Below, piece by piece: positions 1 through 12,045 of a DNA stretch of 64,000 nt (position 1 is the first letter of the stretch; each line of letters opens with the position of its first letter). This DNA comes from Puccinia triticina. Taxonomy: Eukaryota; Basidiomycota; Pucciniomycetes; Pucciniales; Pucciniaceae. The notes beneath the pieces are model-generated. The model was not told where the DNA came from and ran no database searches. It saw only the letters and a list, made by a program, of their open reading frames with translations. Location: the NCBI RefSeq assembly GCF_026914185.1, contig NC_070560.1, positions 4,827,501 through 4,891,500 on the forward strand. The letters run 5' to 3'. A program made the position numbers and the translations under genes.

Positions 1-2350
1 GCGGCAAGTACCTTCTAACAATGAGGGATGTGGCTACGGGATATGCTTTTGTGAAAGTTCTTAAGGCAAAAAATGAGGCTAACAATCACATTATCTCCAT
101 AATCACGAGAATGGAACAGATAACCAGAAAATGCCTGGGTACGCTGAGAAGTGACAATGGAGGTGAATTTGCTAACAAAACCCTTAGTGATTTCTTGTCA
201 CACAAGGGCATTGCAGCAGAAAAGTCGCTACCTTATCATCACTACCAGAACGGAGTGATTGAGCGTTTCAACCAAACGTTGGCCGACATGGGCCGGACGA
301 TGCTGATTGATAGCCCTCTACCAAAGGAGTTTTGGAGCTACAGTTTTGTGTGGGTGGGACATGTCCTCAACAGGATACCGAACAAGGCAAGTGGAGAAGT
401 GACGCCTTATGAAGCCATGTTTGGCAGAAAACCGCAGTACGATCATTTCAGGGTATTTGGCAGTCTGGGGTATGTCCATATCCCACAAGAGAAGCGAAAA
501 AAGCTGGACAATCGTGCAGTAAGAGGTCATGCCATTGCGCATCTGGAATCCAGCAAAGGCTGGCTTTTTTGGCTACCTGATGATAAGACTTTCGTGTCAT
601 CAGCCATGGCCCGTTTTCCTGATGATACAATGACACTCAAGACACTGAAAAACAATATGATTACTCAACCAGCAAAGCAGGCAGAATTGTTGCCGGCTAT
701 GTCAAAACTGTCGGTTGACTATGTCATGAATCTACTTCAGCTTGGGGATTTCTCAAATGAGATAGAGTTTACCAACCAAGAGCTGATTGTTGACAAGATT
801 ATTGACCTTTGTCAGTTCTATGCCATTACAGTTCCCAAAACTTTCAGACAGGCAATGAATTCCTCCTACAAGGAAGCGTGGTCAAAAGCTATAGCTGTGG
901 AACTTTCTAATCTGGAACAAATGCGTGTCTGGGTACTGCGACTGAAGCCGGACAACAAGAAGGCTTCAGGGGGTCGATGGTTGTTTGCGACCAAGCCGGC
1001 AGTAAACGGGGAAGGAGTGCGTTTCAAGGCGAGATACGTAGCGAAAGGATTCACGCAAGTTGAAGGACAAGATTTCAATGCGACCTTTGCGCCTACGGCT
1101 ACATTTTTTTCACTGAGACTACTACTGACCGTAGCCGCCGCTTATGACTGGCCGGTACAGAGTTTTGATTTTGTAGCTGCTTACCTCAACTCCCCTATCA
1201 ATGAGGAGGTTTGGGTAAAACCACCAGAAGGGATGGACGTCCCGGCAGGTCATGCGATGCTACTGAAGAAAGCACTGTACGGCACCAAACAGGCAGCAAG
1301 GTGCTGGTGGTTACACCTAAAAAATGTTCTTGACCGTTTCGGATACTCACCTTCCCAGTATGATAACAGTTTATACATTCTTAGGCACCCGGAGGAGTTG
1401 GGAGTCGTGTGGTTACACGTCGATGATGGAGTGGTAACTACGTGTCGAGTATGGCGCTGCTGAAGAAGCTGGAATCAGACCTCAAAGACATTCTGAAAAT
1501 TAAGTGGTCAAGCGGCCTGGACTTGATTTTTGGTCTGAATGTGGAGCGTCTGAAGCAGGGGTTCCGACTATACCAAAAGGAACTGGTGGACGGCATTTTA
1601 GACAAACACTGGGACGGAGTGACGACGGCTGCTACACCTCTACCTTTGGGTTTCAATGCAACAACAGACTTAAATGGTGTGGCAGAAGACTCAGGGCGAT
1701 ACCTATCGGTCATTGGGTCGTTTAGCTATCTGGCGGTAGGTACCAGGCCAGATATCTGTTTTGCGGTTAATTATCTGGCCCTTTTTGCTGCGAAACCTGG
1801 TGTAGCACACTGGAAGGGAGTCCGGCATCTCGTGAACTATTTGGCAGGGAGCAGAAACAGGAAACTATCCCTGTACCCGACCACTGATATTAAACCTCTG
1901 AAGTGTTTCACAGATGCGTCGTGGGGGGGCGAGTTCTCGCGCTCGTCATACGGAGTACTGATAACTTTTCTGAATTGTCCAGTGCTCTGGGTTTCACGGA
2001 GACAGCTTTCAGTGGCGTCCTCGACGTGCCACGCGGAGTATATGGCGCTAGGAGTGGCAACAAGGCAACTTTTGTGGGTGAGACATCTGCTTCGGGACGT
2101 GCTAAAAAAGAATTACGTAGGTTTTCTGTTCTGTGATAACCAGTCCTCTATCAAAGTCTCCACCGATGACGCGTCCAATAAGAGGACACGCTACACTGAT
2201 CGGGACTTTTATATAACTAATGAGTCTCTATTTCAAAAGAAAACTTTGCTAGAGTGGATAGGAACAAAGGACCAACTTGCAGACATATTTACAAAATGTA
2301 TGGGACCGGAAAGTTTTGGTGTCCTAAGGGACAAAATTATGCAACCATAA
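1..2350 (+). pseudogene. copia pol: integrase core, reverse transcriptase, RNase H (frameshifted)
   Basis: The first frame (to 1463) starts inside the integrase core: RSDNGGEF carries the second catalytic aspartate and NGVIERFNQT the catalytic glutamate. A weakly conserved linker follows, then the reverse transcriptase with ARYVAKGFTQVEG, TFAPTATFFSLR, the LYGTKQAARCW motif and the active site WLHVDDG. Just after the active site the frame shifts (about 1436-1446) and the reading continues in another frame to 2350 with ERLKQGFRLYQ, TRPDICFAVNYL, the RNase H stretch FTDASWGGEF, SSTCHAEYMAL, and DQLADIFTKCM at the end. The enzymes would copy element RNA to DNA and integrate it. The frameshift right after the catalytic motif argues for a dead copy; no slippery site was obvious. 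Confidence 0.88.
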
Positions 2351-2446
2351 ATTTTTCAACTGTTATCTTTTCAACTTGTTTTTTTTATCTACGATTGTTG
2401 CTTAAGTGTTGTACTGGCGGTACCGGGTCTACGGCGAGAGGGGGGG

Positions 2447-2588
2447 TGTTGTAGCCCAGAGGGGCTACACAGTCTGAGCCTCGCCGCAGTCACGGTACCA
2501 ACCATACCTTGGACTCAGGTCCAAGGTATGGGCAATAATCATCAATACTATTACGCTTTTGCACCTGGTCCTTGTCTATGCGACAACA
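2447..2588 (+). repeat. Probable 3' LTR of the copia element
   Basis: It begins TGTTGTAGCCCAG immediately after a G-rich polypurine tract and ends at ACAACA (2583-2588), a perfect six-base inverted match to the TGTTGT start. That gives a 142-bp LTR, short but within range for copia elements. The far end is set only by this inverted match; without the 5' LTR it cannot be confirmed. Confidence 0.45.
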
Positions 2589-3350
2589 GTCTTGACCCAC
2601 CCAGGTTCATGGTGTGATGAGCACCAGTACATTTCCTTTGCTCAGCCAGCATAAAATCCTCCTGGCGTGAGGCTAAAAATTTAATTTTGCAGTGTGCACA
2701 TCTCTACTGGTGAGGTGATAAAAAGTTGCTGTTAAAATCCAATCGTGAACCCCCCTAATAAATAATCTCTTCTATATTTCTCATCTTTGTTGGTTCACTG
2801 TCAAATAAGGCCAATTCAAGTACAGTGAATTAGTCATTTGAAATATAATGTTTGAATGTTTTATAGCTACACAAATGAAAATTCATTGCTTTTTAATCTC
2901 TCAGCTATTTGTATCACTCCCACACATGGGTTCATATTATTTCATGTGCTACATATTTATTTTGCCTACAAATCTATACCAACATCTCACATGATGCATA
3001 TTCAAAAACTTGAAAAAGGCTGAGGAAACCCAATTTTTATTAAAAAAGAAATAAACTAAATTATTTTCCAATCCTGACATTGGCCAAGACCACAAATTCC
3101 AAGTGCCAAATGCCAAAAGGTCTCAGGGAATCAGAATCAACCCCTGACATCACAAAGCTATCTCAGTTCTGTCTCCTGATACTGATCAATATTTATTCTA
3201 CATCATCCAATTAGAATGAGCTGTAGCCAGATAGTACTCAGAAACATTGGGCAGATTCAGATCTTGGGTTTTGCACCCTGCTTGTTAGACCATCAACTTT
3301 AAGTATCTGCAATGCTGCCATCTCATCCTCAAGTGTTGTCCGCATGATAT
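2589..3350. other. AT-rich intergenic stretch, no gene seen
   Basis: No open frame with recognisable content. At 2748-2761 the sequence tgaaccccccta matches the terminal motif of the small inverted-repeat element at 47103-47305, so a remnant of that family may end here; its other end was not found. Confidence 0.5.
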
Positions 3351-4461
3351 CACCAGGGGAGACTTTGACGCACTCTCCAGGGAGTGCCAGAGTCTAATTT
3401 TATGTTGTTCTGGGTCTGATGTGAGTCTGATGTGGATTAGGAAATGATTGATAAATTCTCCAGAAGTCAATGGGAAGTGTGTCAGAAGTGATGCGGAATT
3501 ATCACAGGACCTTGTGCAATGTTTTATAGAACCACTTAATTTTCTAAGTATAATTTAATTACAATATTTCATGAAATCATAGTTAATCAATGCCCAACTA
3601 TTACTCATTTATGGTGAATTTCTGTCAATCAATTTCTCTATGTCAAAGGGGTTCCAAACAACGTAAAGGTGACCTGCGGGAGCTTTCATGGCTTTCTGAC
3701 CAGTTTTTACTTGTAATGGAGCTGTGAAAGGCGCCTCCAGTGATCTGTCACCCTAATGTACGCGCGTACACGAAGGTGACATTGGCAAAGTGGGAAAAAA
3801 CTCACATGCATGTGCATGGAGACATTGGAAAACAAACAAACACAAAAACAACTCACAACCTTATGTATGTTAAGAAGCCAGGATGTCTATCTGAAATCTG
3901 GGACCACACACCTCCAAGCTTGACTTGACTCATATTTTCACCCTACTTTCATCCTTTTTTGGCTCAATTCTAGAGCATACTGGCCTTATTTAGGGAAATA
4001 TGCAAATTCAGATGGGCCTTTCACATCATTCTAACAGGGATGTACATGTTGTTGAACCGCAGGAGGCCCAACCTGTAATTTCTAACAAACTTACACACGC
4101 GCACATGACAGTTACATTAGAAAAGTGAAAACAATTACCACCTTCATGCGCATATAAATAATATGAATTGAAACCCAATCATTCATCTTAATTACCAAAC
4201 ACTTCAAATGGAATTATGCTTTGATTGTGGCCATTGTGTCTTAGTGGTTTCAACCGCATTCCAGTTGTTTTCCAGTTGACTTCTGCATGACTTCTGGATG
4301 GTATATGCCTGAATCCAGGATCAGTTTCAAATCATTTGTGGATTAGTTCCAGAATTTTTCATTAATTCTTGCACTACTTTCATCAAAGGCATCCAGCACA
4401 GTTGCGGAAAAAGGGTACAGTATGGCACTCTCTGGAGAGTGCGTCAAAATCTCCCCTGGTG
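3351..4461 (+). mobile_element. Non-autonomous DNA transposon, CACCAGGGGAGA termini, 3-bp TSD (TAT)
   Basis: The left end CACCAGGGGAGA...GACGCACTCTCCAG and the right end are inverted copies over about 40 bp with few mismatches. The 1111-bp unit is flanked on both sides by TAT (3348-3350 and 4462-4464), a 3-bp target duplication. CAC-starting termini with 3-bp duplications are the hallmark of CACTA/EnSpm-type elements, so this is best read as a non-autonomous relative; PIF/Harbinger is the alternative. There is no transposase. A 62-codon frame (3740-3928, GTG start) survives in both copies but differs at five residues, in line with general divergence rather than selection. The second copy is inverted at 63147-64000. 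Confidence 0.85.
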
Positions 4462-4464
4462 TAT

Positions 4465-4860
4465 GCTGCTATCTAATCCTTAGCTTCATGTTTCTTTGAA
4501 TTGTGATTTGGTATTGCTTTTTTAGGCTACATCCATATGCTACACTCACTGCATAAACCAACTGGTTGGACAAGACTGCCCGACCAGTGACCAGTTGTTG
4601 GACAGAGTCTGTCCAACGAGGTCCGCAAGCCAGACCTGGAAAATTGCGGAACTTGTCGGAAAAACTCTGTCCAACAACTGCTTGGACAGCCTTTTCTGAG
4701 CAGCTGTCCGACTTATTTTGTCTGATGAGTCCAGCAACCTGCTTGGCCTGTGCTGCCGAACTCATCGGACAAAGTCTGTCCGACAACCTGTCGGACAACC
4801 TTGTCCGAGCGGATAGCTCTACATGTATTGTGTTTTGATAAATCCTTGGACAAACCGAGG
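4465..4860. repeat. Degenerate TCCGACAA/TTGTCGGA repeat block
   Basis: Between about 4560 and 4815 the motif (T)GTCCRACAA and its complement TTGTCGGAC recur many times in both orientations, for example gtccgacaacctgtcggac near 4779. The block can fold on itself extensively. Open frames across it on both strands are simple-sequence artefacts built on LSD/VGQ repeats. No coding function is proposed. Confidence 0.55.
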
Positions 4861-5121
4861 CATCCAATTACTTAGAGTTATGTGCTTATGCTGCACAGCT
4901 GCATTTTTTTCCTTTGGTTTTTGCCACCCACAGCGGCAAATCATGATATCATATGCCTTGCTGTGATTAAGCAGCGGCAAGCGTCCGATCCCATCTGATG
5001 ACCGCCGACCACCATCGCTGCGCCTTTGGTTGCTTCTCTCAACAACACCGGCCTCATAAATACAAATCACACGATGGGGTTCCGGCCCTAAGCTCCCAAC
5101 ACAAAGGTTCATGCCGTCCAA

Positions 5122-6152
5122 ATGGACCTTGAGGGCCTGTCTTTTCCAGCAATTCGCCGACTCCTTGGATGTTCGATCTCGCGGCAGTCTTTTGCTCGAT
5201 GGCTGGCTCTTTACCAAGAAACTCGGTGTGTGATCAGGGACCTGGATTCTTACAAAACCCGCGGCCGACTGGCAGCCCTCTCTCAAGACAAATGTGCCTT
5301 TATGATCAAGCTTGTACAACTTGAACCAGGCTTGTTTCTGCATGAGATTTGACAGAAGCTTTACGACTCCACTGAAGTCCTTCTCAGTACCGCAGGCGTT
5401 CACCGCAATCTTGTTGAACATTTGGCAATCACTTTGAAAAAACCGGAAACAAAAAATATTTGCAAATGCCTGGTTGCCAAGTATTCATTCATCGAGCGTA
5501 TGGAATTTTATCCAGCCAAGTTCTTGGTGTTTACAGGTGTGTATATCACCCAGCCTGTCTTTTTTTGCTCCCAAAGCTGAAAGTGTTGGATCCTTTCTAG
5601 ATGAAAGTGCCTTCTGCGACAAGGATCTACTCCAATCACTTGCCAGGTCGCCACAAGGCACCCCCTCGGAGCAATTCCTCATCAATCAGAACGCAGACCG
5701 GCTCAGCCTTCTGCCAGCGATCTCAATTGAAGGACTGGTGACCCTTACCACAACGTTTGAGACATTCACAGGGCGCCGGTTTGAGCATTTTTAGGAATTT
5801 GACTTGGTGAGTCCCACCGCTGCCAATGTCATCTGGGTGTCCGCTGACCATCTCCGTATCTACAGCTTCCTCGAATGAACCGCTACCCCAACGTGAACTC
5901 TGTTGTTGTATGCGATAATGCTTTGTACCATTGGGGCAATCGAGTTCAAGCGTTGTGCGATGCCGCTGGAGTCCGACTGATGTATCTGCCAACATACTTC
6001 CTGGTGTTGAATCCAATTGAGCTCGGATTTGGAGCAGTCAAGCAAGAGCTGCAATCATCACAGATTTGACCCGCTCTGACAGCCCAGAATGGGATATTGT
6101 TTGAGTTGTCACCGAAATAATGAATGCACAGAACTGCTATAAGTGGTATAAG
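5122..6152 (+). pseudogene. Tc1/mariner-type (DDE_3) transposase, decayed, 5' part
   Basis: Three exons can be read. Exon 1 (5122-5536) holds a helix-turn-helix-like start (IRRLLGCSISRQSFARW) and continues in frame past a TGA at 5350-5352. A 64-nt intron (5537-5600) joins VFT to DESAFCDKD, restoring the first catalytic Asp. Exon 2 ends at 5806; a 59-nt intron (5807-5865) leads to exon 3, which carries the second Asp in VVVCDNALYH and the terminal acidic motif in LNPIELGF. Defects are TGA at 5350, TAG at 5792-5794, a one-base loss near 6064 and TGA at 6102-6104. The reading frame runs straight into the copia LTR at 6153 and resumes at 12873. The start codon is the first ATG in the HTH frame; a longer N-terminus is possible. 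It would cut and paste its own element. Confidence 0.82.
6148..6152 (+). other. Target-site duplication ATAAG, left
   Basis: ATAAG immediately precedes the 5' LTR and is repeated right after the 3' LTR at 12873-12877. A 5-bp duplication is typical of copia integration. Confidence 0.9.
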
Positions 6153-6973
6153 TGTGAAGATACACGCCTAAGTGAACAACCTCAGTCTCATAAATTGAGA
6201 AAGAGGTCGGGAGCCCAATCAGCTGCGGAGATAGGTGAGCAAAGCAAACCTTGAACCGCAGTCCAAAACCGCCGCAGCAGGGCAGAAAAGACTGATCACA
6301 TCTCTTTGATGCAAACAGGTGCCACGCACGCGAGCAGGAAGATTAAGGTTGCGGAAAACCTCAGCAACAAGTCTCTTGCAGATCGAATAACCACAGCAAG
6401 CGCCAAAGGTCTGGGTCTGAATCTGTCGAGTTGATCAGAATGAAAGCTAATGCTGCATTTGAACCTATCAGACGTCGTTAACCAAAAGGATAACTCGGAC
6501 AGAACCAATTCCAAGCAAATTGCTGGTAACCAAATCGGTAAGCACTCAGTGCTAGGCAAAAGATTATAGAAGAAACAAGAGGCGAAATACTTACGAGTTG
6601 TTTGTTAAAGCAGACAACGTAGCCGTACTGTTACGCTGTTTCAGAAAGTAAACTGGAGAAAGAGAGCGCAACGCTCTACTCAAGTAAGAACCTAAAAGGT
6701 TTCAAGAGGAAGAAAGCCGAGAGTACTGACAGATATAATCTGTTGTCCTCAGATCTACCGAGCTACTTGAATTCTCTATCAAGAAGGAAAAATACCGCTT
6801 TGGGTTCTTTCTTTCTTATCTCAACTCTTCACTTAAGTAGAAAGCGGCTTGTTGCTTGCTCTTAGGTAAAACCCATTTTCCAGTTCTTTTCAGTTCTAAA
6901 TAAGAGATTGTAATTAGATTAAAAATAGATATCTAACGGCAATCATAACTCTTAGTTTCCTGAATTCTTTTCA
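6153..6973 (+). repeat. 5' LTR of copia element
   Basis: TG...CA bounded direct repeat of 12046-12872. It lacks the 6-bp insertion the 3' copy carries near 12303. Confidence 0.93.
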
Positions 6974-7036
6974 GATTTACAGTCTCAAAGCTAAACCGCT
7001 ACCTCAGAATCACGAGACTAGGAGCAAGTCAAAAAC

Positions 7037-8411
7037 ATGGCCAAAATTGACGATAGTGGATCAAGCGATTCTAGCGCCGGAGGAAGACCTATGATGAAGG
7101 TACCCAAGTTTAGCGGAGAAAACTTCGAAATTTGGGAGAAGAAAATTCAAATGGTCCTCTCCGAATACAATCTTGAACGTTTTATCGATGATCCACCTCT
7201 TCCCAAGATGTCAGCCAGAGTCAAACGGAAAGCCCAGAGAGCAGCAAATCTATTATGTGTGAATCTTACCAATGGGGTGTTCAACACCATAGTCAAGAAA
7301 AATAACTGCAACAACCCTTACGAACTCTGGAACATGTTAAAATCTGTATACGCCTCTGATTCAATACTGGCGAGCTATGAAGTGTGGGCAAAATGGGAAG
7401 ACACACAATTCAATGACAACGTGGCAACCTACATAGTAGGAATTGAGGAATGTCTAGCCAAGTTTGAATCTCTTGGAATGATCGTCCCCGACTTCGTTAT
7501 TTGTTGCAGCATTATCAGTCGAATCACTAAGAAGTGACCGTTCCTTATGCAAAGTCTATTTGGTGACCTGAACTCTCTAGGAAAACAAAAATTTGTGATT
7601 AACCGACTGCGCGAAGTGGGCCGATTTGAAGCCTCAAACAAACAAAAAGCACCAACCGAAGGAAGCTCTGGAAGTGGAACCACCACTGCTCTGATTACCA
7701 ACGTGCCGAACAAGAAGAAAAAGCCGTACAACCCAATAAGATGTTATGACAACAAACACAATCCGGCATCTAACCACACTGCGGAGAATTGCTGGACGGT
7801 AAATCCAAAGCTTTACCAGGAACACCTAGAGAAGCAGAAGGAAAGGAAGGAGAAAGAAAAAGGATCCTCTTACCACACGAAAACCCAGCAGTCTGACAGC
7901 GGATCACAAAGCAGTATCCAACCCTCCTTCAGCTATCTGTCGAGCGCGGATGTTGGCAAACAGCAAACAACCATCCTGGACTCGGGAGCCAGCAATCATA
8001 TGCTGAACTCCTTAGGCTATTTTCGACAAACATGGCCGGTAAACATTGGAATTGTCACAGGCAGTGGGGCGGGAGAACTAGTAGCAACGGCGAGAGGCAA
8101 TGCTGTGTTGCCACTCAAGAATGGAGGGACGCTCACCCTTAAGGATGCTCTATTCGTACCAAAACTCACTAGGAATCTAGTTTCTTTTGTGCAGCTGCTG
8201 AAAACTAAAGCGCTCATCCAGGAAGGAGCCAATGGCTTCGCAGTCAAAATAGACGACGGGAAGCCCTTTGCGGTTGATGTCAGTAACAACCTGCTGGAGA
8301 TCAAAGGAGTTTTGGACCCAGTAAATCTCAAGGTTAGCTTGCTAGCTGAAACATCGACTGCGCCATCTGACTTTGTGAAGTGGCACAACAGACTTGGACA
8401 CGCCTGTGCGC
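7037..8411 (+). pseudogene. copia gag, protease and integrase zinc-finger start (in-frame stop)
   Basis: The ATG at 7037 opens a Gag-like frame (FSGENFEIWEKKIQMVL, typical of copia Gag N-termini). A single TGA at 7535-7537 interrupts it, but the same frame continues to a CCHC-like basic region (CYDNKHNPASNHTAENCW), then the aspartic protease motif TTILDSGASNHML, and the integrase HHCC start KWHNRLGHA. Coding stops at 8411 where a foreign insertion begins. Gag would form the particle, the protease would process the polyprotein. The TGA sits where arginine (CGA) is plausible, suggesting a C-to-T change. Confidence 0.88.
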
Positions 8412-9300
8412 TGTGGAACTACTCAAAGGGGAGAATAGAGCTTGGAAGGGAAATGGATAGCAACAATAGTACTAATGTAAGCTATGCAAGGGTGCTGATG
8501 AGGCTGCCTTCCTGACTAATGCTGAGGGGATGAGAGTAACACTAAGAAAAAGAAGAAAAGGTGTGGCTGATTTCTGCTTGATCTTAGGAGCTAGTACTAT
8601 GAGCTTAACTACTGACTACTGAGGGTAAGAGAGTTGGAGGAGTGATGAGAGTGGGGAATGCAATGGCAAGGTTCAATAGCAATGGGTTCAGGAGCAACTG
8701 CACTGATATCAATGGGTGATGAGTAATTTCTAACTTATAATTTCTGTATATAGAATTCTGCATAAGGTACAAGTGAGGGGAGGAAAGACAGTTCTTATAT
8801 GAAGGAAGGATGAGCACAGACAATGAAGAGTTCTGGCTATGGGAAGAAAGGTTGTACAAATAGGGAAAAGTGATGTGAACATAGTAACAACTTGTAATGA
8901 TGAGCACTCCTGGAAAGGGTAAGCACAAATCCAAATGATGTAATGTATACAATAGCCATAGTACATAATGAGAAATGTATGTAAAGGGTTTAGTATGTGA
9001 AATTAATTATGTAAAAGGAATGTACTGTAATGATTCAAGTAAGTTACTAATGAATTGAGTATTGTAACTAATGAAGACTGTAGGTTGTCTGTAAGTCTTA
9101 TATCCTCTATAACTACTGAACCATTGAAGATAAGGGGGTACTATGTATGAGTGACTATATGTGAAATTTGATGTAGAACCTGAATATGTAATAATAATGA
9201 GGTATTTGTGAAGGGTGAAGGGGAGATGGGCTATGTAATGATGAATATATGTAAAAAGAAGCAATAAAATACTACTTATGGTTTGGAATGGAGCACCACA
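8412..9300 (-). mobile_element. Probable solo LTR inserted in the copia integrase (TSD GCGC)
   Basis: The 889-bp block starts TGTGG and ends CCACA and is flanked by GCGC on both sides (8408-8411, 9301-9304). Removing it with one GCGC joins LGHACA to QRIATALPIPLD in frame and restores the integrase zinc finger, so the boundaries are well fixed. TG...CA ends plus a 4-bp duplication fit a solo LTR. The minus strand is pyrimidine-rich and has TATA-like signals, so the element is placed on that strand. It has no coding content. A MITE is the alternative; the inverted match beyond five bases is weak. Confidence 0.7.
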
Positions 9301-12033
9301 GCGCAACGAATTGCCACAGCATTACCAATACCCTTAGATCTGAAAAAAACCGGCGCCTGTGGAGCATGTATGCAAGGAAAAATTGCTTGACCACCTTGCA
9401 ACAGTCACTTCAAGAATGTCAACAATGCGCTAGAAGTGGTACATGGAGATCTTGTTGGCCCCATTTCGCCGACCACAAACCGAGGCGCAAGATATTTTCT
9501 CACTCTTGTTGACCAGCACACGGGCTACATACACTCAGTAATTCTCAAGGAAAAGAATCAAGCGGCTGCAGCCATTCAAGACTTCATACGGCTCTTTGAA
9601 AATCAAACCGGAAAAAGGCTGAGGAAACTCGTCACTGACGGGGGTGGAGAGTTCTGCAATAAGGCTCTTGGTGCACTGCTCAAGGACGCGGGAATCCAGC
9701 ACAACGTGGCGCCCCCGTAATCCGCAGAATAATGGACTGGCGGAGCGTGCTAATCGGACTATTATTGATATGACTTGTTGCATGCTCATGCAGGCTAATC
9801 TGGCCCCCGAGTGGTGGGGTGAAGCCGTACGAACAGCGACTGCGACAACTAATTGCCTGCCGTTGTTGGCAAAAAGCAAGAAGAGCCCGGTTGAACTATT
9901 GTTCAAGATAACCCCAAACATGCAATTCTTTCGTCCTTTGGGCTGTTGCGTGTGGGTAGTCAAACCAAAGGCAAACCGCACGGATAAGTTTGTACCAATC
10001 TCGTGGGAAGGGGTGCTTCTGGGTTACAAGAATGATTACTCCTCGTACAAGATTTGCCGTTTAGAAGATCAACAAGTGATTACGGCGAAGCATGCTCACT
10101 TCGATGAGAGCACCTTCCCGCAATTAGGAGCGCTCTGTCAAAGTCACAACAGCTTGAGTGGTGATTGTCTCCCGAACTTCAATGCTGAGGCCGAGCTTCC
10201 ATTCCAGGAAGAAGAAACCCTCTCAGAAGGTGGTGAAGAGGTGATGCAGGAGGACAATCAAGATGAAATTCTCGAAATTGAAGGGATACTGGATCAAATC
10301 AAGGCGAACAGCTCGGGCAGGGATGCGCAAGAACCTGAATCCGGCAGCGACGAATCTCCAATAGCCGGAAAGGCAATCATAGGAGGTATTGATGTGCGAA
10401 ACATTGTTGATGGGAAGCGTGAAAGGAAGCAGGTATTTATGGTGACAGTCTCAATAGAACCAAAAACTCACAAACAAGCAATGGCTTGTTCTGAAAGTGA
10501 AAGTTGGAAGGCAGCAGAGCTCAAGGAAATTGACAACATGAACAAGCATAAAGTCTGGACAATTTGAGTGCGGGTAGAGAGTGACGACCCAATTCCAGCA
10601 ACTTGGGCGTACAGGAAGAAGCTTGGCTCCGAAAACCAAGTAGTGGAGTTTAAAGCGCGCATTTGTGCGCAAGGCTTTTGTCAAACGCACGGCCTTAACT
10701 TTGAAGCCAAGTACGCACCAACTGGTAAACCGGCATCTTTGCGGTTTCTTCTCTCGTTTGCGGTCAACAATGGGCTCAAGATACATCAACTAGATGTGAG
10801 GAGTGCCTTCTTGACCTGTCCACCCAAGGACAAGGTTACTCTTCTGCCTCCTCCCGGTCTTGGCTGTCCGCCCAATTTGGTGTTGGACTTAAACAAAGCC
10901 ATATATGGCCTGAAACAGGCTCCGCTGGTCTGGTACAAGCAGCTTTCTTCATATCTGAACAAGCTTGGTTTCCAAACGGCGATATCTGATCCTTGTGTAT
11001 TTTGGCAAACCGATTCGAGTGGGAAGCCCGCTACGTGGATTTTTGCTCACGTCGACGATCTAGTTATCATCAGTGATAAGCCTGAGGTGTTCAAGGAAGA
11101 AATGGAGCGCAAGTTTGAAATCAAATACATGGGACAGGCGGAATTTCTGCTGGGTATGAACATCGAGCTCTTTGGGGATGGTCTCCAGATTAATCAAACT
11201 CAATACATTGATCAAAAGCTGAATGAATTTCATCTGCAAGATCTGCACCCGGCCTCATGTCCGCTCAATCCTCGGGAACATTTGAAAAAGGTGTCACAAG
11301 CGGAAATAAAAGAATTTCAATCTCTGGGAGTTATTACAGGGCTTTAGTGGGCTCTCTGAATTACCTTAGTATTCTGACAAGGCCCGACATTGCCTTTGCG
11401 GTCAGTACGCTATTGCAATATCTAGAGACGCCTGGCATCAAGCAGTATCAAGCGGCGGTTCAAGTGTTCCAATATTTGAAGGGAACCAAGGAAATAGGCC
11501 TGACTTATCGAAAACAAGAAACACTCAGGGTGCAAGCATTTGTTGATTCAGATTGGGGAAACTGTCCAGATACCAGGCGATCCACGACCGGGTACGTGGT
11601 GCAAGTTGGCCAACATTTAATCAACTGGAAATCAACCAAGCAAACCACTGTTTCTCTCTTGACAACCGAAGCAGAATACAAAGCCTTCTCAGACTTGGGG
11701 AGGGATCTGGCTTGGGTGGCCAATCTTGCGGACGAAACTGAAATCTTTCCAAACTTGAGGAACATCATGGTTTTCATCGACAATTGGGGTGCAATTGATC
11801 TAGCTAAAAGTGAAACATTGCAGAACGGTTTCAGGACAAAACATATGTCCATTCAATTGCATTTTGTGCGCGAGCTCATTGCGGTTGGTCTGATCATGAT
11901 TCACTACATCAGAACAATAGAAAACACCGCCGACTTCCTGACCAAGCCAACCGGGCGAACAATCATCCGGAAATCCTTGGCTAAGCTGTCCGTGGTCCAA
12001 GTCTCAACGGCTGCTTTGCATCTTTCAACTTGA
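9301..12033 (+). pseudogene. copia pol: integrase core, RT, RNase H (stops and frameshifts)
   Basis: It resumes with the CGACMQGKI zinc-finger half and a probable TGA at 9388-9390. The integrase core follows: VVHGDLVGPIS (first Asp), VTDGGGEFCNKAL (second Asp), then a shift near 9710-9718 and NPQNNGLAERANR (Glu). TGA at 10565-10567 interrupts a frame that otherwise runs on into the RT with ARICAQGFCQTHG, the LYGLKQAP-like IYGLKQAPLVWY and the active site FAHVDDLVI. A second shift near 11320 moves to the RNase H frame (FVDSDWGNCPDTRRS, TTEAEYKAFSDL, ENTADFLTKP). The order confirms copia. At least five lesions in all make this copy inactive. Confidence 0.9.
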
Positions 12034-12045
12034 AGCACAGGAGGC

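Larger units (their letters stand above)
1..2588 (+). mobile_element. Ty1/copia LTR retrotransposon, 5'-truncated by the window edge
   Basis: The segment reads as the second half of a copia element in the order integrase, reverse transcriptase, RNase H, purine-rich tract, LTR. That order of integrase before reverse transcriptase is diagnostic for Ty1/copia as against Ty3/gypsy. The purine tract at 2434-2446 (gcgagagggggg) sits directly before the LTR start. The 5' LTR, gag and protease would lie to the left of the window. One frameshift near 1440 breaks the polyprotein, so the copy is probably not autonomous. Confidence 0.9.

Noticed and set aside
3740..3928. A 62-codon frame conserved in both CACCAGG elements
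   Set aside because: It begins with GTG, has five differences in 62 residues, and the whole element is conserved to a similar degree, so there is no sign of coding selection.
4819..5421. A 200-codon minus-strand frame
   Set aside because: It lies antisense to the transposase exon whose motifs are clear on the plus strand, and has no recognisable content.
7535..7537. Programmed TGA readthrough or selenocysteine in the copia Gag
   Set aside because: Similar TGA codons occur at unrelated places in other elements and no recoding structure was seen; mutation of CGA is simpler.
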